A stretch of 37,774 nt of DNA, from the IMG/VR virus record IMGVR_UViG_3300031673_000217, positions 1 to 37,774 of that record, one strand, 5' to 3'. The stretch is from a virus. Both the position numbers and the translations under genes were made by a program. The notes beneath the pieces were generated by a model, which was not told the DNA's origin, made no database searches, and saw nothing but the letters and a program-made list of their open reading frames with translations. This document shows positions 23,348 to 29,672 of the stretch, in pieces. How positions within the stretch are numbered: the stretch's first letter is position 1; every line of letters begins with the position of its first letter.

Positions 23348-23974
23348 AAAACAAAAAGATACCATGATGCTGATGGGAACAAGGTAACGCTAACTACGTT
23401 ATGCAAAAAAGTACCTGACTGGGTAGCTAACCAAATAAGACAGATAAACAAAGAGAATGATGAATTGAAGACGCAAATTGACATAGGAGTAAGACTCCAT
23501 CAATCATTGGCTGAAAAGCTATATGCGGTTGGTGGAAATCTTGAAAATCATAAAATAATGACAAAGGAACTCCGCAAAGAGAACGAGGAATTGAGAAACG
23601 GCAATAAACATATCGCGGCATGGATGGATAGGTGTCACGATTTGGAAATAGAGAACAATGAATTGCTCGATGAAATTGAGGCGTTAACAGAATGTTTGAA
23701 CGGGTCCAGCAAGGCAGTTTATACCGCTGAAGTATTTGATAAAATGATGGCAAAGAAGGATGAGGAGATTGAATGTTTAAAGCATGAGAATGAGCAATTA
23801 AGAGCACGGATTAAAGAAAGAGCAGACCTGACACATAAATATTATCTTGAACAGATAGAGGAATTAAAGTATATCCTGAACGACATTCAGATCGTTGACG
23901 GAAGATTGCTTGTTACGGAGGAAATGAGGAAATATGTAAAACCGATAAAGGAAATCGAGGTGGAGAATGAGTGA
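23342..23974 (+). CDS. Long coiled-coil protein
   Basis: 210 residues, largely coiled coil from about 30 (INKENDELKTQID, ELRKENEELRNGN, LEIENNELLDEIEALTE, CLKHENEQLRARI). It contains the 24-base identical stretch shared with the gene at 11424, and a similar MFKA/CLKH segment. Base composition is richer in GC than its neighbours. The end EIEVENE is encoded by a junction repeat. It may be a structural or scaffold protein; unknown. Confidence 0.6.
   Translation: MSKTKRYHDADGNKVTLTTLCKKVPDWVANQIRQINKENDELKTQIDIGVRLHQSLAEKLYAVGGNLENHKIMTKELRKENEELRNGNKHIAAWMDRCHDLEIENNELLDEIEALTECLNGSSKAVYTAEVFDKMMAKKDEEIECLKHENEQLRARIKERADLTHKYYLEQIEELKYILNDIQIVDGRLLVTEEMRKYVKPIKEIEVENE
23570..23593 (+). repeat. 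24-bp exact repeat, copy B (LRKENEEL-coding)
   Basis: Identical to 11643-11666 and in the same reading frame relative to the protein. Confidence 0.85.
23951..23974 (+). repeat. Gene-junction repeat, copy 4
   Basis: Starts GAAATCGAGG (one difference from copy 1) and ends GGTGGAGAATGAGTGA. Tail EIEVENE, then MSDIKL. Confidence 0.9.
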
Positions 23975-24164
23975 TATAAAATTAATGCCGCATAAATGTC
24001 CGGTATGCAATGGCAGAGGTATTGTCCCGAATGGTTTCTATTCTACGACCAGTCCGTATTACAGTAGTACAAGCACTATTCCTGACAAATGCAGGTCATG
24101 CAATGGGACGGGTGTAGTATGGCATGCATATCATAATTTGGAAAGCGAGGTGGAGAATGAGTGA
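23967..24164 (+). CDS. DnaJ-type zinc-finger protein
   Basis: 65 residues: CPVCNGRGIV (11-20) and CRSCNGTGVVW (about 42-52), two CxxCxGxG motifs as in DnaJ, separated by a Ser/Tyr/Thr-rich spacer. No J domain. Tail ESEVENE from a junction repeat. It probably binds zinc and contacts a partner protein or RNA. Confidence 0.65.
   Translation: MSDIKLMPHKCPVCNGRGIVPNGFYSTTSPYYSSTSTIPDKCRSCNGTGVVWHAYHNLESEVENE
24141..24164 (+). repeat. Gene-junction repeat, copy 5
   Basis: Identical to copy 1. Tail ESEVENE, then MSEKPV. Confidence 0.9.
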
Positions 24165-24507
24165 AAAACCTGTTATCGTTACTTTGTGTGGAAGCACAAA
24201 ATTTAAAGATGAATTTGTAAGTGCCAATTTAAGAGAAACGTTAAAGGGAAAGATTGTGTTGTCTATTGGTTGTGATACGAAAACAGATGATGATATTTTT
24301 GGTCATTTAAGCGAAGAAGAATTTAAGAAAACAAAAGAAAAACTTGACTGGCTTCATAAAAGAAAAATTGATATATCTGATGAAATACTTGTGTTAGACG
24401 TTAATGGATATATTGGTGAGTCAACAAAAGGTGAGATAGATCATGCTAAAAGTTGCAATAAGAGAATCAGATATCTGTCAGAAGAAAGCGAGGCGGTCGA
24501 TGAGTGA
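24157..24507 (+). CDS. Nucleoside 2-deoxyribosyltransferase-like protein
   Basis: 116 residues: VIVTLCGSTKFKDEFVSANL at the N-terminus, EILVLDVNGYIGESTKGEIDHA near 85-105, a Rossmann-like arrangement of the nucleoside 2-deoxyribosyltransferase superfamily (related to DUF4406). The Gly-Glu-Ser-x-x-Gly-E-x-x-x-A motif fits nucleotide binding. It may move deoxyribose between bases or act on a nucleotide. It is adjacent to a MazG-like gene, so nucleotide metabolism is a common theme. Tail ESEAVDE from a junction repeat. Confidence 0.68.
   Translation: MSEKPVIVTLCGSTKFKDEFVSANLRETLKGKIVLSIGCDTKTDDDIFGHLSEEEFKKTKEKLDWLHKRKIDISDEILVLDVNGYIGESTKGEIDHAKSCNKRIRYLSEESEAVDE
24484..24507 (+). repeat. Gene-junction repeat, copy 6
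   Basis: Variant ending GCGAGGCGGTCGATGAGTGA. Tail ESEAVDE, then MSELSK. Confidence 0.9.
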
Positions 24508-24769
24508 ATTAAGTAAAGAAATAAAACTATTTGCAGAACGTATGCAATTTAAACTTGAAAAGAATAGACATAAAGGTGGTTGGGACAGATGCCCGATTGC
24601 ATCGCTTATGAACAGAGCGGATGAAGAAAAAGAAGAGTTTATCGAGTCTTGTAAAGACCTTGATTATGAACAAGCAATGAATGAATGTGCTGATGTGGCT
24701 AATTTTTGGATGATGATACATGATAAATTGATGAAGAGGAGAGAAAGCGAGGCTGTGGATGGCAAATAG
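24500..24769 (+). CDS. MazG-like nucleotide pyrophosphohydrolase
   Basis: 89 residues, all-alpha: WDRCPIASLMNRADEEKEEFIESC gives an E-x-x-x-E metal site, and QAMNECADVANFWMMIH gives the E-x-x-D pair typical of MazG. MazG-type enzymes hydrolyse nucleoside triphosphates, and phage versions may alter nucleotide or alarmone pools. The ATG at 24500 lies within the junction repeat. Confidence 0.65.
   Translation: MSELSKEIKLFAERMQFKLEKNRHKGGWDRCPIASLMNRADEEKEEFIESCKDLDYEQAMNECADVANFWMMIHDKLMKRRESEAVDGK
24743..24769 (+). repeat. Gene-junction repeat, copy 7
   Basis: GAAAGCGAGGCTGTGGATGG, a shorter variant. Tail ESEAVDGK, then MANRIK. Confidence 0.85.
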
Positions 24770-24968
24770 AATTAAATGTTATATATGTAGTAAGGACATG
24801 GAGGAAATGCATAAGAGGCAGAGAAGGATAGGGGGATTATTTAATAATGAAAAAGTAATAGTTATGTATGATTGTTACATTAAAAAGCAAGGTATATCAG
24901 ATAGAATAACAAAGATAGAGATATGTGAGAAATGTTTAATAAAGGCAATAAAGGAAAGTAATATATGA
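24759..24968 (+). CDS. Zinc-finger protein, paralogue of 25207 gene
   Basis: 69 residues: CYICSKD (7-13), then CEKCLIKAIKESN at the end, probably one split zinc site. The same layout (CDICDKK ... CNECLIKAIKDN) occurs in the protein at 25207-25404. An ATG at 24759 lies in the junction repeat; stop overlaps the next start. Confidence 0.6.
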   Translation: MANRIKCYICSKDMEEMHKRQRRIGGLFNNEKVIVMYDCYIKKQGISDRITKIEICEKCLIKAIKESNI

Positions 24969-25123
24969 AAAAGAAAGAGTTGTTATTAAAAAGATTAAGT
25001 AAATGTAAGGATAATAATGATCATCATAAAGGGCATGAAGAAGCAGACGAAGCATTATTGGAATATATAAACGATGAGGATATAACAGAAGCATTTGATG
25101 ATATAATAAAGTGGTACAGTTAA
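24965..25123 (+). CDS. Small acidic hypothetical protein
   Basis: 52 residues: a basic start (MKKKELLLKRL) followed by a His/Glu-rich middle and an acidic helix (DEDITEAFDDIIKWYS). ATGA overlap with the upstream gene. The next gene starts immediately after its stop. No family recognised. Confidence 0.5.
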   Translation: MKKKELLLKRLSKCKDNNDHHKGHEEADEALLEYINDEDITEAFDDIIKWYS

Positions 25124-25207
25124 ATGAATCCTGAAGCAGTAATGATATTGTTTATAATATTTGTAATAGTAATGTTAATAATAATGGATAAAAAGGAGAA
25201 AGAGTAA
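25124..25207 (+). CDS. Tiny single-helix membrane protein
   Basis: 27 residues: MNPEAVMILFIIFVIVMLI then a charged tail MDKKEKE. One hydrophobic helix with a positive C-terminal side. It lies flush between two overlapping genes (no gap upstream, one-base overlap downstream), which supports its reality despite its size. Confidence 0.5.
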   Translation: MNPEAVMILFIIFVIVMLIIMDKKEKE

Positions 25208-25404
25208 TGGCACGAAGAAGGATATGTGATATATGTGACAAGAAAATAGGCAGAACAGACAGAAAAACTCAAATGGATATATTGATTAACAAAAAGAAAA
25301 TAGAGGTTATATATGAATGTTATGGCAAAGGTGGAATAATGGATGTATGCAATGAATGTTTAATAAAAGCGATTAAGGACAATTCATATCTTGTGAAAGT
25401 ATAG
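25207..25404 (+). CDS. Zinc-finger protein, paralogue of 24759 gene
   Basis: 65 residues: CDICDKK at 7-13 and CNECLIKAIKDN near 48-59, matching the gene at 24759 in spacing and in the CLIKAIK motif. AAAGGAG precedes its ATG. The two genes are separated by two small unrelated genes, so one probably arose by duplication. Confidence 0.6.
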   Translation: MARRRICDICDKKIGRTDRKTQMDILINKKKIEVIYECYGKGGIMDVCNECLIKAIKDNSYLVKV

Positions 25405-25406
25405 TA

Positions 25407-25784
25407 ATGAATAATGATATAATAACAGTGCCATTATTTGAGGTTGGAGTACCGACAAAGAACAGGAACATATATAGCATGGAATGCGTGAAACAATTAA
25501 AGGAACAAGTAAAGGATGGAAAAGCATTTATTAGATTATGGGATGGATGGATGGAACGAGTACAGACTATACAACAAGACACTATAAACAATATAGAAGG
25601 GCATATTACGGATATATATTTAGATGATAATATTTGTTATGCAAAGGTTAAGTTTAATAGAATAGTATTTGGATTAGAATGTGAAGCAGAAGTACATGAA
25701 GAAATGATAGAGGATAAAAAAGTGTTTGTAGTTGATAAAATATTAAAAGCAGTTGGTATAAACATAATAAGGGATAAGAAATGA
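25407..25784 (+). CDS. Hypothetical protein with VPLFEVGVPTKN motif
   Basis: 125 residues. The start MNNDIITVPLFEVGVPTKNRNIYSMEC is faintly like the start of phage prohead protease domains (G/KN-x-R-x-Y), and later strands (IEGHITDIYLDDNICYAKVKF, KVFVVDKIL) suggest a beta barrel. No catalytic residues can be assigned, so this is only a resemblance. ATGA overlap downstream. Confidence 0.5.
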   Translation: MNNDIITVPLFEVGVPTKNRNIYSMECVKQLKEQVKDGKAFIRLWDGWMERVQTIQQDTINNIEGHITDIYLDDNICYAKVKFNRIVFGLECEAEVHEEMIEDKKVFVVDKILKAVGINIIRDKK

Positions 25785-26053
25785 AAAAGCATTATAGCAG
25801 TTATGAGGAGGAGGATGCGTACAGGAAGGGTTATTATGGCAGGTATAGGGATTATGAATATGAGGAATATTCAGATAGAGCAAGAGACAGGGCATATTTT
25901 GATGGTATAAAAGAGCAGGAACAAGAAAGAAAACAAAGGGAATTAATGGAAAGACAAGAACAAGAGGAAATGATACATCAAAGATATGTTGAAGAAGAGA
26001 GACAAAGGGAAAGAGAACAAGAAGAGCAAATACAAGAAGAACAACAGTATTGA
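25781..26053 (+). CDS. Highly charged Glu/Arg/Gln-rich protein
   Basis: 90 residues. The first third is Tyr/Arg/Glu-rich (YRKGYYGRYRDYEYEEY), the rest a charged helix with E/Q/R clusters, probably one long alpha-helix. No motif recognised. It overlaps the previous gene by 4 bases. Confidence 0.5.
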   Translation: MKKHYSSYEEEDAYRKGYYGRYRDYEYEEYSDRARDRAYFDGIKEQEQERKQRELMERQEQEEMIHQRYVEEERQREREQEEQIQEEQQY

Positions 26054-26089
26054 CATGATGGAATAGAGGAAAGAGAATTACAAAGGACA

Positions 26090-26128
26090 ATGAATGATAT
26101 TGAAAAGAATTTACATAACGATAAGTAA
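26090..26128 (+). other. Mini frame MNDIEKNLHNDK, possible gene remnant
   Basis: A 12-codon frame after CAAAGGACA. Its product resembles the C-terminal tail NNIEKNHNKE of the next gene, and the DNA ATTGAAAAGAAT is shared with copies at 26400 and 26507. It looks like a leftover of a duplicated gene end rather than a working gene. Confidence 0.3.
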
Positions 26129-26141
26129 AGGAGAACAAGTA

Positions 26142-26426
26142 ATGCTTGAATATATACGTAATCTTTACGAGAAATGCTCTTATAATGGATCGTTGCATAG
26201 AAAGGTGCTGTTAACAAATGAATGTTACATAAATAAAGATAATAAATCAATGGAGTATTTAATTGATAGAGGGATAGTACGGTTAATGATGAAAGCGATT
26301 GAATGTAAAGGAGAATTCATAATAACAGGATTAAATACAGATAGAGGAATGGAAATAATAATACGTATAGAACCAAAAAAAGTATCATTAAACAATAACA
26401 TTGAAAAGAATCATAATAAGGAATAA
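26142..26426 (+). CDS. Hypothetical protein
   Basis: 94 residues (MLEYIRNLYEKCS...). AAAGGAG supports the start at 26142 over 26094. It shows helices then strands (ECKGEFIITGL, GMEIIIRIEPKKV), and ends NNIEKNHNKE. No family recognised. The 3' end carries a direct repeat found again 107 bases later. Confidence 0.5.
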   Translation: MLEYIRNLYEKCSYNGSLHRKVLLTNECYINKDNKSMEYLIDRGIVRLMMKAIECKGEFIITGLNTDRGMEIIIRIEPKKVSLNNNIEKNHNKE

Positions 26427-26518
26427 GCAATGAAAATAGATGAATTGATAGATAGATTAACAAAGATAAAGAACAAAGAATAATGATAATGTATCATAGT
26501 AATAACATTGAAAAGAAT
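26394..26518 (+). repeat. 18-bp direct repeat, two copies
   Basis: AATAACATTGAAAAGAAT occurs at 26394-26411 and 26501-26518; GTATCAT stands shortly before each. The first copy encodes the end of the gene at 26142, the second is in gene-free DNA. A third partial copy (ATTGAAAAGAAT) is at 26098. The pattern suggests a duplication followed by decay. Confidence 0.7.
26430..26483 (+). CDS. Possible tiny peptide gene
   Basis: A 17-codon frame (MKIDELIDRLTKIKNKE) preceded by AAGGAATAAG. It could be a real micro-gene or the start of a lost gene. No other evidence. Confidence 0.25.
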   Translation: MKIDELIDRLTKIKNKE

Positions 26519-26852
26519 ATCAATTATGAATGATATTATGAATAGTACCATACATAGTATTAACTCTCTTTTATTGTACTTCGCATTTATAACTCAATTT
26601 ATTATCTTATTTAATTATAATGATTACCTTAACTGCTACCGCATACCTCCTCTATTCATGTATTTGCATGATACCTTTTTTAACTGCTATTACTCATTCA
26701 AATATAAATTTCACCGCTCTTTTATACCCCATTTCATACCCTTGGCCGAGCGGTCGGGACGAAACAGGGGTAGGGGTATACAATATAAACGGCAAAGGAT
26801 CAGGGTAAAGGATAAAGGATAGAGGAATGATAGTTGTTAAGGAGATAATGTT
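26484..26852. other. Gene-free stretch with reversed purine bias
   Basis: No convincing gene on either strand. A 104-codon frame from 26508 has no ribosome binding site, starts in a repeat and encodes an atypical hydrophobic sequence. Between about 26560 and 26740 the top strand becomes pyrimidine-rich, the opposite of the rest of the window. Read in reverse it looks like decayed phage-type DNA, including an AGGAGG-spacer-ATG that meets a stop at once. A GC-rich hairpin lies at 26723-26780. Confidence 0.5.
26723..26780. other. GC-rich hairpin, 8-bp plus 5-bp stems
   Basis: TATACCCC (26723-26730) pairs with GGGGTATA (26773-26780), and inside it TACCC (26737-26741) pairs with GGGTA (26768-26772). 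Within the loop GGCC-GAGC-GGTC can form a small stem. It is not followed by T residues, so it is not a standard terminator. It could be a structured RNA or a site for DNA binding. Confidence 0.45.
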
Positions 26853-27155
26853 ATGTGGATATTAAAGGTAAGAGGTAAATATAATGATATAGATGTTGAG
26901 ACATTTAATTTTATTATTAGTGTTGAGATAGATAAGGCATTGAGTGAATATAGTATTGATGAAGTAAGAAAGGTAATATATGATATAATGTATGGTAAAG
27001 AGATGTGTAGATTTAATATAACAAGCACCGTAATGATAGAGGAATTGTTTGACGGTATTGATATAGTATTGAGGGAGCAATATAATCAATCTGTTATATC
27101 AGTAGAGATAATTGATATTGATAATAATTCAATCGTATACAGCAAAGGAGAATAG
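26853..27155 (+). CDS. Hypothetical protein
   Basis: 100 residues: an N-terminal strand (MWILKVRGKYND), a helix EIDKALSEYSIDEVRKVIYDI and a C-terminal strand pair (ISVEIIDIDNNSIVY). TAAGGAG lies 12 bases before the ATG. An island of coding sequence between two gene-free stretches. No family recognised. Confidence 0.5.
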   Translation: MWILKVRGKYNDIDVETFNFIISVEIDKALSEYSIDEVRKVIYDIMYGKEMCRFNITSTVMIEELFDGIDIVLREQYNQSVISVEIIDIDNNSIVYSKGE

Positions 27156-27503
27156 GTTATAATGTGTGTGAGGTATTGTATAATTGATTGTAAGGGCATA
27201 TCTATTATAGGAGATTGTATTGGTATGGCATTATATAGATATGTTATCCTGCATTGTTATATTATGTATTGTATGATGTATTGTATAATCGTTTATAAGA
27301 GCATAACTATTCTAATCAGGTGTATCACTGTAATATTGTATAGATGTGCCCGTACAGCACGACTCATAGCTTCACAGGTACGGTATAGGAGTAAAGCCTA
27401 CCGGAATATTGTCAATACTGATGTGAAATGTATATTATCCCGTAGTTTCAATAGTGGTAAAAATGGTTGACTATATATTTTTAAAATGCAAGGAGGATAT
27501 GAA
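27156..27503. other. Gene-free or doubtful stretch with internal repeats
   Basis: A 102-codon frame (27162-27470) exists but its product (many Cys/Tyr/Ile and few charged residues) is unlike its neighbours and probably not real. The DNA has imperfect repeats around TTGTATAAT-x-GxTTxTAAGxGCATAxCTATT (near 27178 and 27282), three TATAAT motifs (27158, 27179, 27284), and CCGTAC/GTACGG arms (27350-27355, 27378-27383). It resembles regulatory or structured DNA. Confidence 0.4.
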
Positions 27504-27824
27504 ATGAGTGATATAAGGGATATTGGTATATTGACAGATGAGGATATGAGGTTAAGAGAGCATATATTTGAGGTAGGAAGTAAGGATGTTAAGAGATATG
27601 TAAATAAGCTAGAGAATCTTGTTGTTGCGTTTGTAGAGGATCTATTAGAGTTACAAAGCAAGAGTTTGCATTACAGAATAGATGTTGAGGGAGTATTAAC
27701 GAGGGCGAAGTGTTTAGAATGTGGAATGAACATAATAAAAGATAAGCAGGATAGAGAGGTTAATTTAGAAACGGATGTAGTGGTATGTAGATGCGGAGGC
27801 AGTTATGTTGGTGGCGGTGAATAA
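27504..27824 (+). CDS. Zinc-ribbon protein
   Basis: 106 residues: a helical N-terminus (RLREHIFEVGSKDVKRYVNKLENLVVAFVEDLLEL) and a zinc ribbon at the end (AKCLECGMNII ... VVVCRCGGSYVGG). An AAGGAGG site supports the ATG at 27504; upstream codons from 27486 are less likely. The stop shares one base with the next gene. Confidence 0.6.
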   Translation: MSDIRDIGILTDEDMRLREHIFEVGSKDVKRYVNKLENLVVAFVEDLLELQSKSLHYRIDVEGVLTRAKCLECGMNIIKDKQDREVNLETDVVVCRCGGSYVGGGE

Positions 27825-28063
27825 TGGTAATGAGTAAGGGTAAGCAATTTATTGGGGGAAGGTATGATGGGATGGAGTATGAGGGTGAAATGATACCGGA
27901 ATTAAAGGTTGTGATAAGTGCGGTAGGAATTGAGGTAGGGGTGAATGTTTGGTATGCGATGTTTAAGAGCAAGATGATGGGAGAAGATATAAGGTTCAGG
28001 TATCATCATTATAGGATAGGAGAGGGAGGGAATTATTATTATCAAGGGATAATAGAGGAATAG
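27824..28063 (+). CDS. Small hypothetical protein
   Basis: 79 residues: Gly-rich start (GKQFIGGRYDGMEYEGEMIPEL), strands, and an aromatic/His segment (IRFRYHHYRIGEGGNYYYQG). An alternative start is at 27830. Its stop codon lies inside an 8-base tandem repeat, so changes in repeat number could alter the C-terminus. Confidence 0.5.
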   Translation: MVMSKGKQFIGGRYDGMEYEGEMIPELKVVISAVGIEVGVNVWYAMFKSKMMGEDIRFRYHHYRIGEGGNYYYQGIIEE

Positions 28064-28106
28064 AGGAATAGAGGAATAGAGGAATAGAGGAATAGAGGAA
28101 TAAAGG
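28051..28106 (+). repeat. 8-bp tandem repeat, seven units
   Basis: AATAGAGG repeated six times exactly, then AATAAAGG. The period of 8 is not a multiple of 3, so each unit shifts frame. It contains the stop of the upstream gene and repeats an AGAGG ribosome-binding-site-like motif. A likely slippage hotspot. Confidence 0.95.
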
Positions 28107-28165
28107 AATTGATAATTAACAAATGTATTATGTATTTTACTAATGTATAGAATGAAAGGGATTAT

Positions 28166-28681
28166 ATGAGTGCATTTAAGGTTATTTTGATTAAGAGAGA
28201 AGAATTGCATAAGGCTGAATGGAATTATAAAACAGATAATCAGGATATGGCACGAAAATTAAAAGAGAACATAAAAGAAAACGGTATATTACAAGCGAGT
28301 ATTATTTATGAAAATAAAGAAGGGAAGCTTGTTGTATTAGACGGTAATCATAGGTTAGATGCTTATAATGAATTAGGTATAGATGAAGTTCCATGCATAA
28401 AATTAGGGAAGATATCATTATCAAGGGCAAAGAGGATTGCCATTGAAATAAATGAAACGAAGTTTGATAGTGATCCTGTTAAATTAGCAGAGACAATAAA
28501 AGATATATCAATGGATTTCCCATTAGAAGAATTGGAGATAACGTTACCATATTCGATTGAGGAATTAGAGAACATGAAAAACTTGCTTGATTTTGATTGG
28601 GGTGGCGATAATAATGAGAAGGAATATGATGAGAATATTGGAACAATGAATGAATGTCCAAAGTGTGGATATAAATGGTAA
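28166..28681 (+). CDS. ParB-like nuclease-domain protein with C-terminal zinc knuckle
   Basis: 171 residues. Residues 33-75 match the ParB/Srx domain: LKENIKENGILQASIIYENKEGKLVVLDGNHRLDAYNELGIDEVPCI. There is no HTH, unlike the ParB-like protein at 3786. The end has ECPKCGYKW, half of a zinc ribbon. Such genes often stand next to phage methyltransferase and terminase genes, as here. Role unknown. GAAAGGG precedes the ATG. Confidence 0.75.
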   Translation: MSAFKVILIKREELHKAEWNYKTDNQDMARKLKENIKENGILQASIIYENKEGKLVVLDGNHRLDAYNELGIDEVPCIKLGKISLSRAKRIAIEINETKFDSDPVKLAETIKDISMDFPLEELEITLPYSIEELENMKNLLDFDWGGDNNEKEYDENIGTMNECPKCGYKW

Positions 28682-28703
28682 TAAATTTTTAGGATATAAA
28701 TAA

Positions 28704-29672
28704 ATGAATAAATTTACAGTAATAAGTATATTTGCAGGATGCGGCGGTTCTTCATTGGGATATAAATTAGCAGGATTTAAAGAATTATTAGCAATTGATT
28801 TTGATAAAAATGCAGAAGAAACATTTAGAATAAATTTTCCTGAAATACCTTTTTGGAATAAAGATATAAAAACAATAAAAGGACAAGATATTATTAATTT
28901 TTGTAATATAAAAAAAGGAGAACTTGATATATTAGATGGCAGTCCTCCATGTCAGGGATTTTCAACAGCAGGAAAAAGAAAAGTTATTGATGAAAGAAAT
29001 GATTTATTTAAAGAATATGTTAGACTTATTAATGATTTAGAACCAAAAATATTTATTATGGAAAATGTTTCTGGAATGATAAAAGGAAAAATGAAAGGTA
29101 AATTTATAGAAATAATGAAAACATTAAAAGAATTAGATTATAATGTTAAATGCAAATTGCTTAATGCAATGTATTATAATGTTCCGCAAAATAGACAAAG
29201 ATTATTTTTTATAGGAATTAGAAAAGATTTAAATAAAGAACCTATATTTCCAAAACCAAATTATAATGTAATAACAGTAAAAGAAGCATTAAAAAATGTA
29301 AAATTTGAAGAAGTTCCTGAATTGACTAAATCAGTAAAATTATATGTTAATAAAATGAAACAGGGACAATCATTGAGTGATGTTAATGGTAAAGGTTATC
29401 AAACAATTAGAATATATTATCATAAGCCTTGTCCTACTTTAGCGAAATTAAAGGCAGCAATAGGTTTTGGAATGTTAATTCATCCAACAGAAAATAGAGT
29501 TTTAAGTATAGCAGAAATGAAAAGATTATCTTCTTTTCCTGATGATTTTATTTTTTCTGGAAAATGGATTGATGCAAAACAAAGAATAGGTAATGCAGTA
29601 ATGCCGAATCAAATGAAAGCGATTGCAGAAATATTAAAAAAAGAAATATTAGAAAAAGGAATAAAAAAATGA
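28704..29672 (+). CDS. C5-cytosine DNA methyltransferase
   Basis: 322 residues with the ordered C5-MTase motifs: FAGCGGSSLGY (10-20), DGSPPCQGFS (78-87, catalytic Cys83), FIMENVSG (117-124), QNRQRLFFIG (162-171), and SFPDDF ... QRIGNAV late in the chain. It transfers a methyl group to C5 of cytosine. It probably protects phage DNA from host restriction. It follows the ParB-like gene and overlaps the terminase small subunit as ATGA. Recognition sequence cannot be read. Confidence 0.92.
   Translation: MNKFTVISIFAGCGGSSLGYKLAGFKELLAIDFDKNAEETFRINFPEIPFWNKDIKTIKGQDIINFCNIKKGELDILDGSPPCQGFSTAGKRKVIDERNDLFKEYVRLINDLEPKIFIMENVSGMIKGKMKGKFIEIMKTLKELDYNVKCKLLNAMYYNVPQNRQRLFFIGIRKDLNKEPIFPKPNYNVITVKEALKNVKFEEVPELTKSVKLYVNKMKQGQSLSDVNGKGYQTIRIYYHKPCPTLAKLKAAIGFGMLIHPTENRVLSIAEMKRLSSFPDDFIFSGKWIDAKQRIGNAVMPNQMKAIAEILKKEILEKGIKK

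Noticed and set aside
26723-26780. Hammerhead ribozyme or tRNA-Ser/Leu D-arm
   Set aside because: GGACGAAAC resembles part of a hammerhead and TGGCCGAGCGGTC resembles a class II tRNA D-arm, but there is no CUGANGA box, no other tRNA arms, and the element is only 58 bases.
26508-26822. Protein of 104 residues
   Set aside because: No ribosome binding site, it starts in a direct repeat, has unusual composition and crosses a GC-rich hairpin.
27162-27470. Protein of 102 residues
   Set aside because: Cys/Tyr/Ile-rich with few charged residues, unlike any neighbour, and overlaps DNA-level repeats and hairpins.
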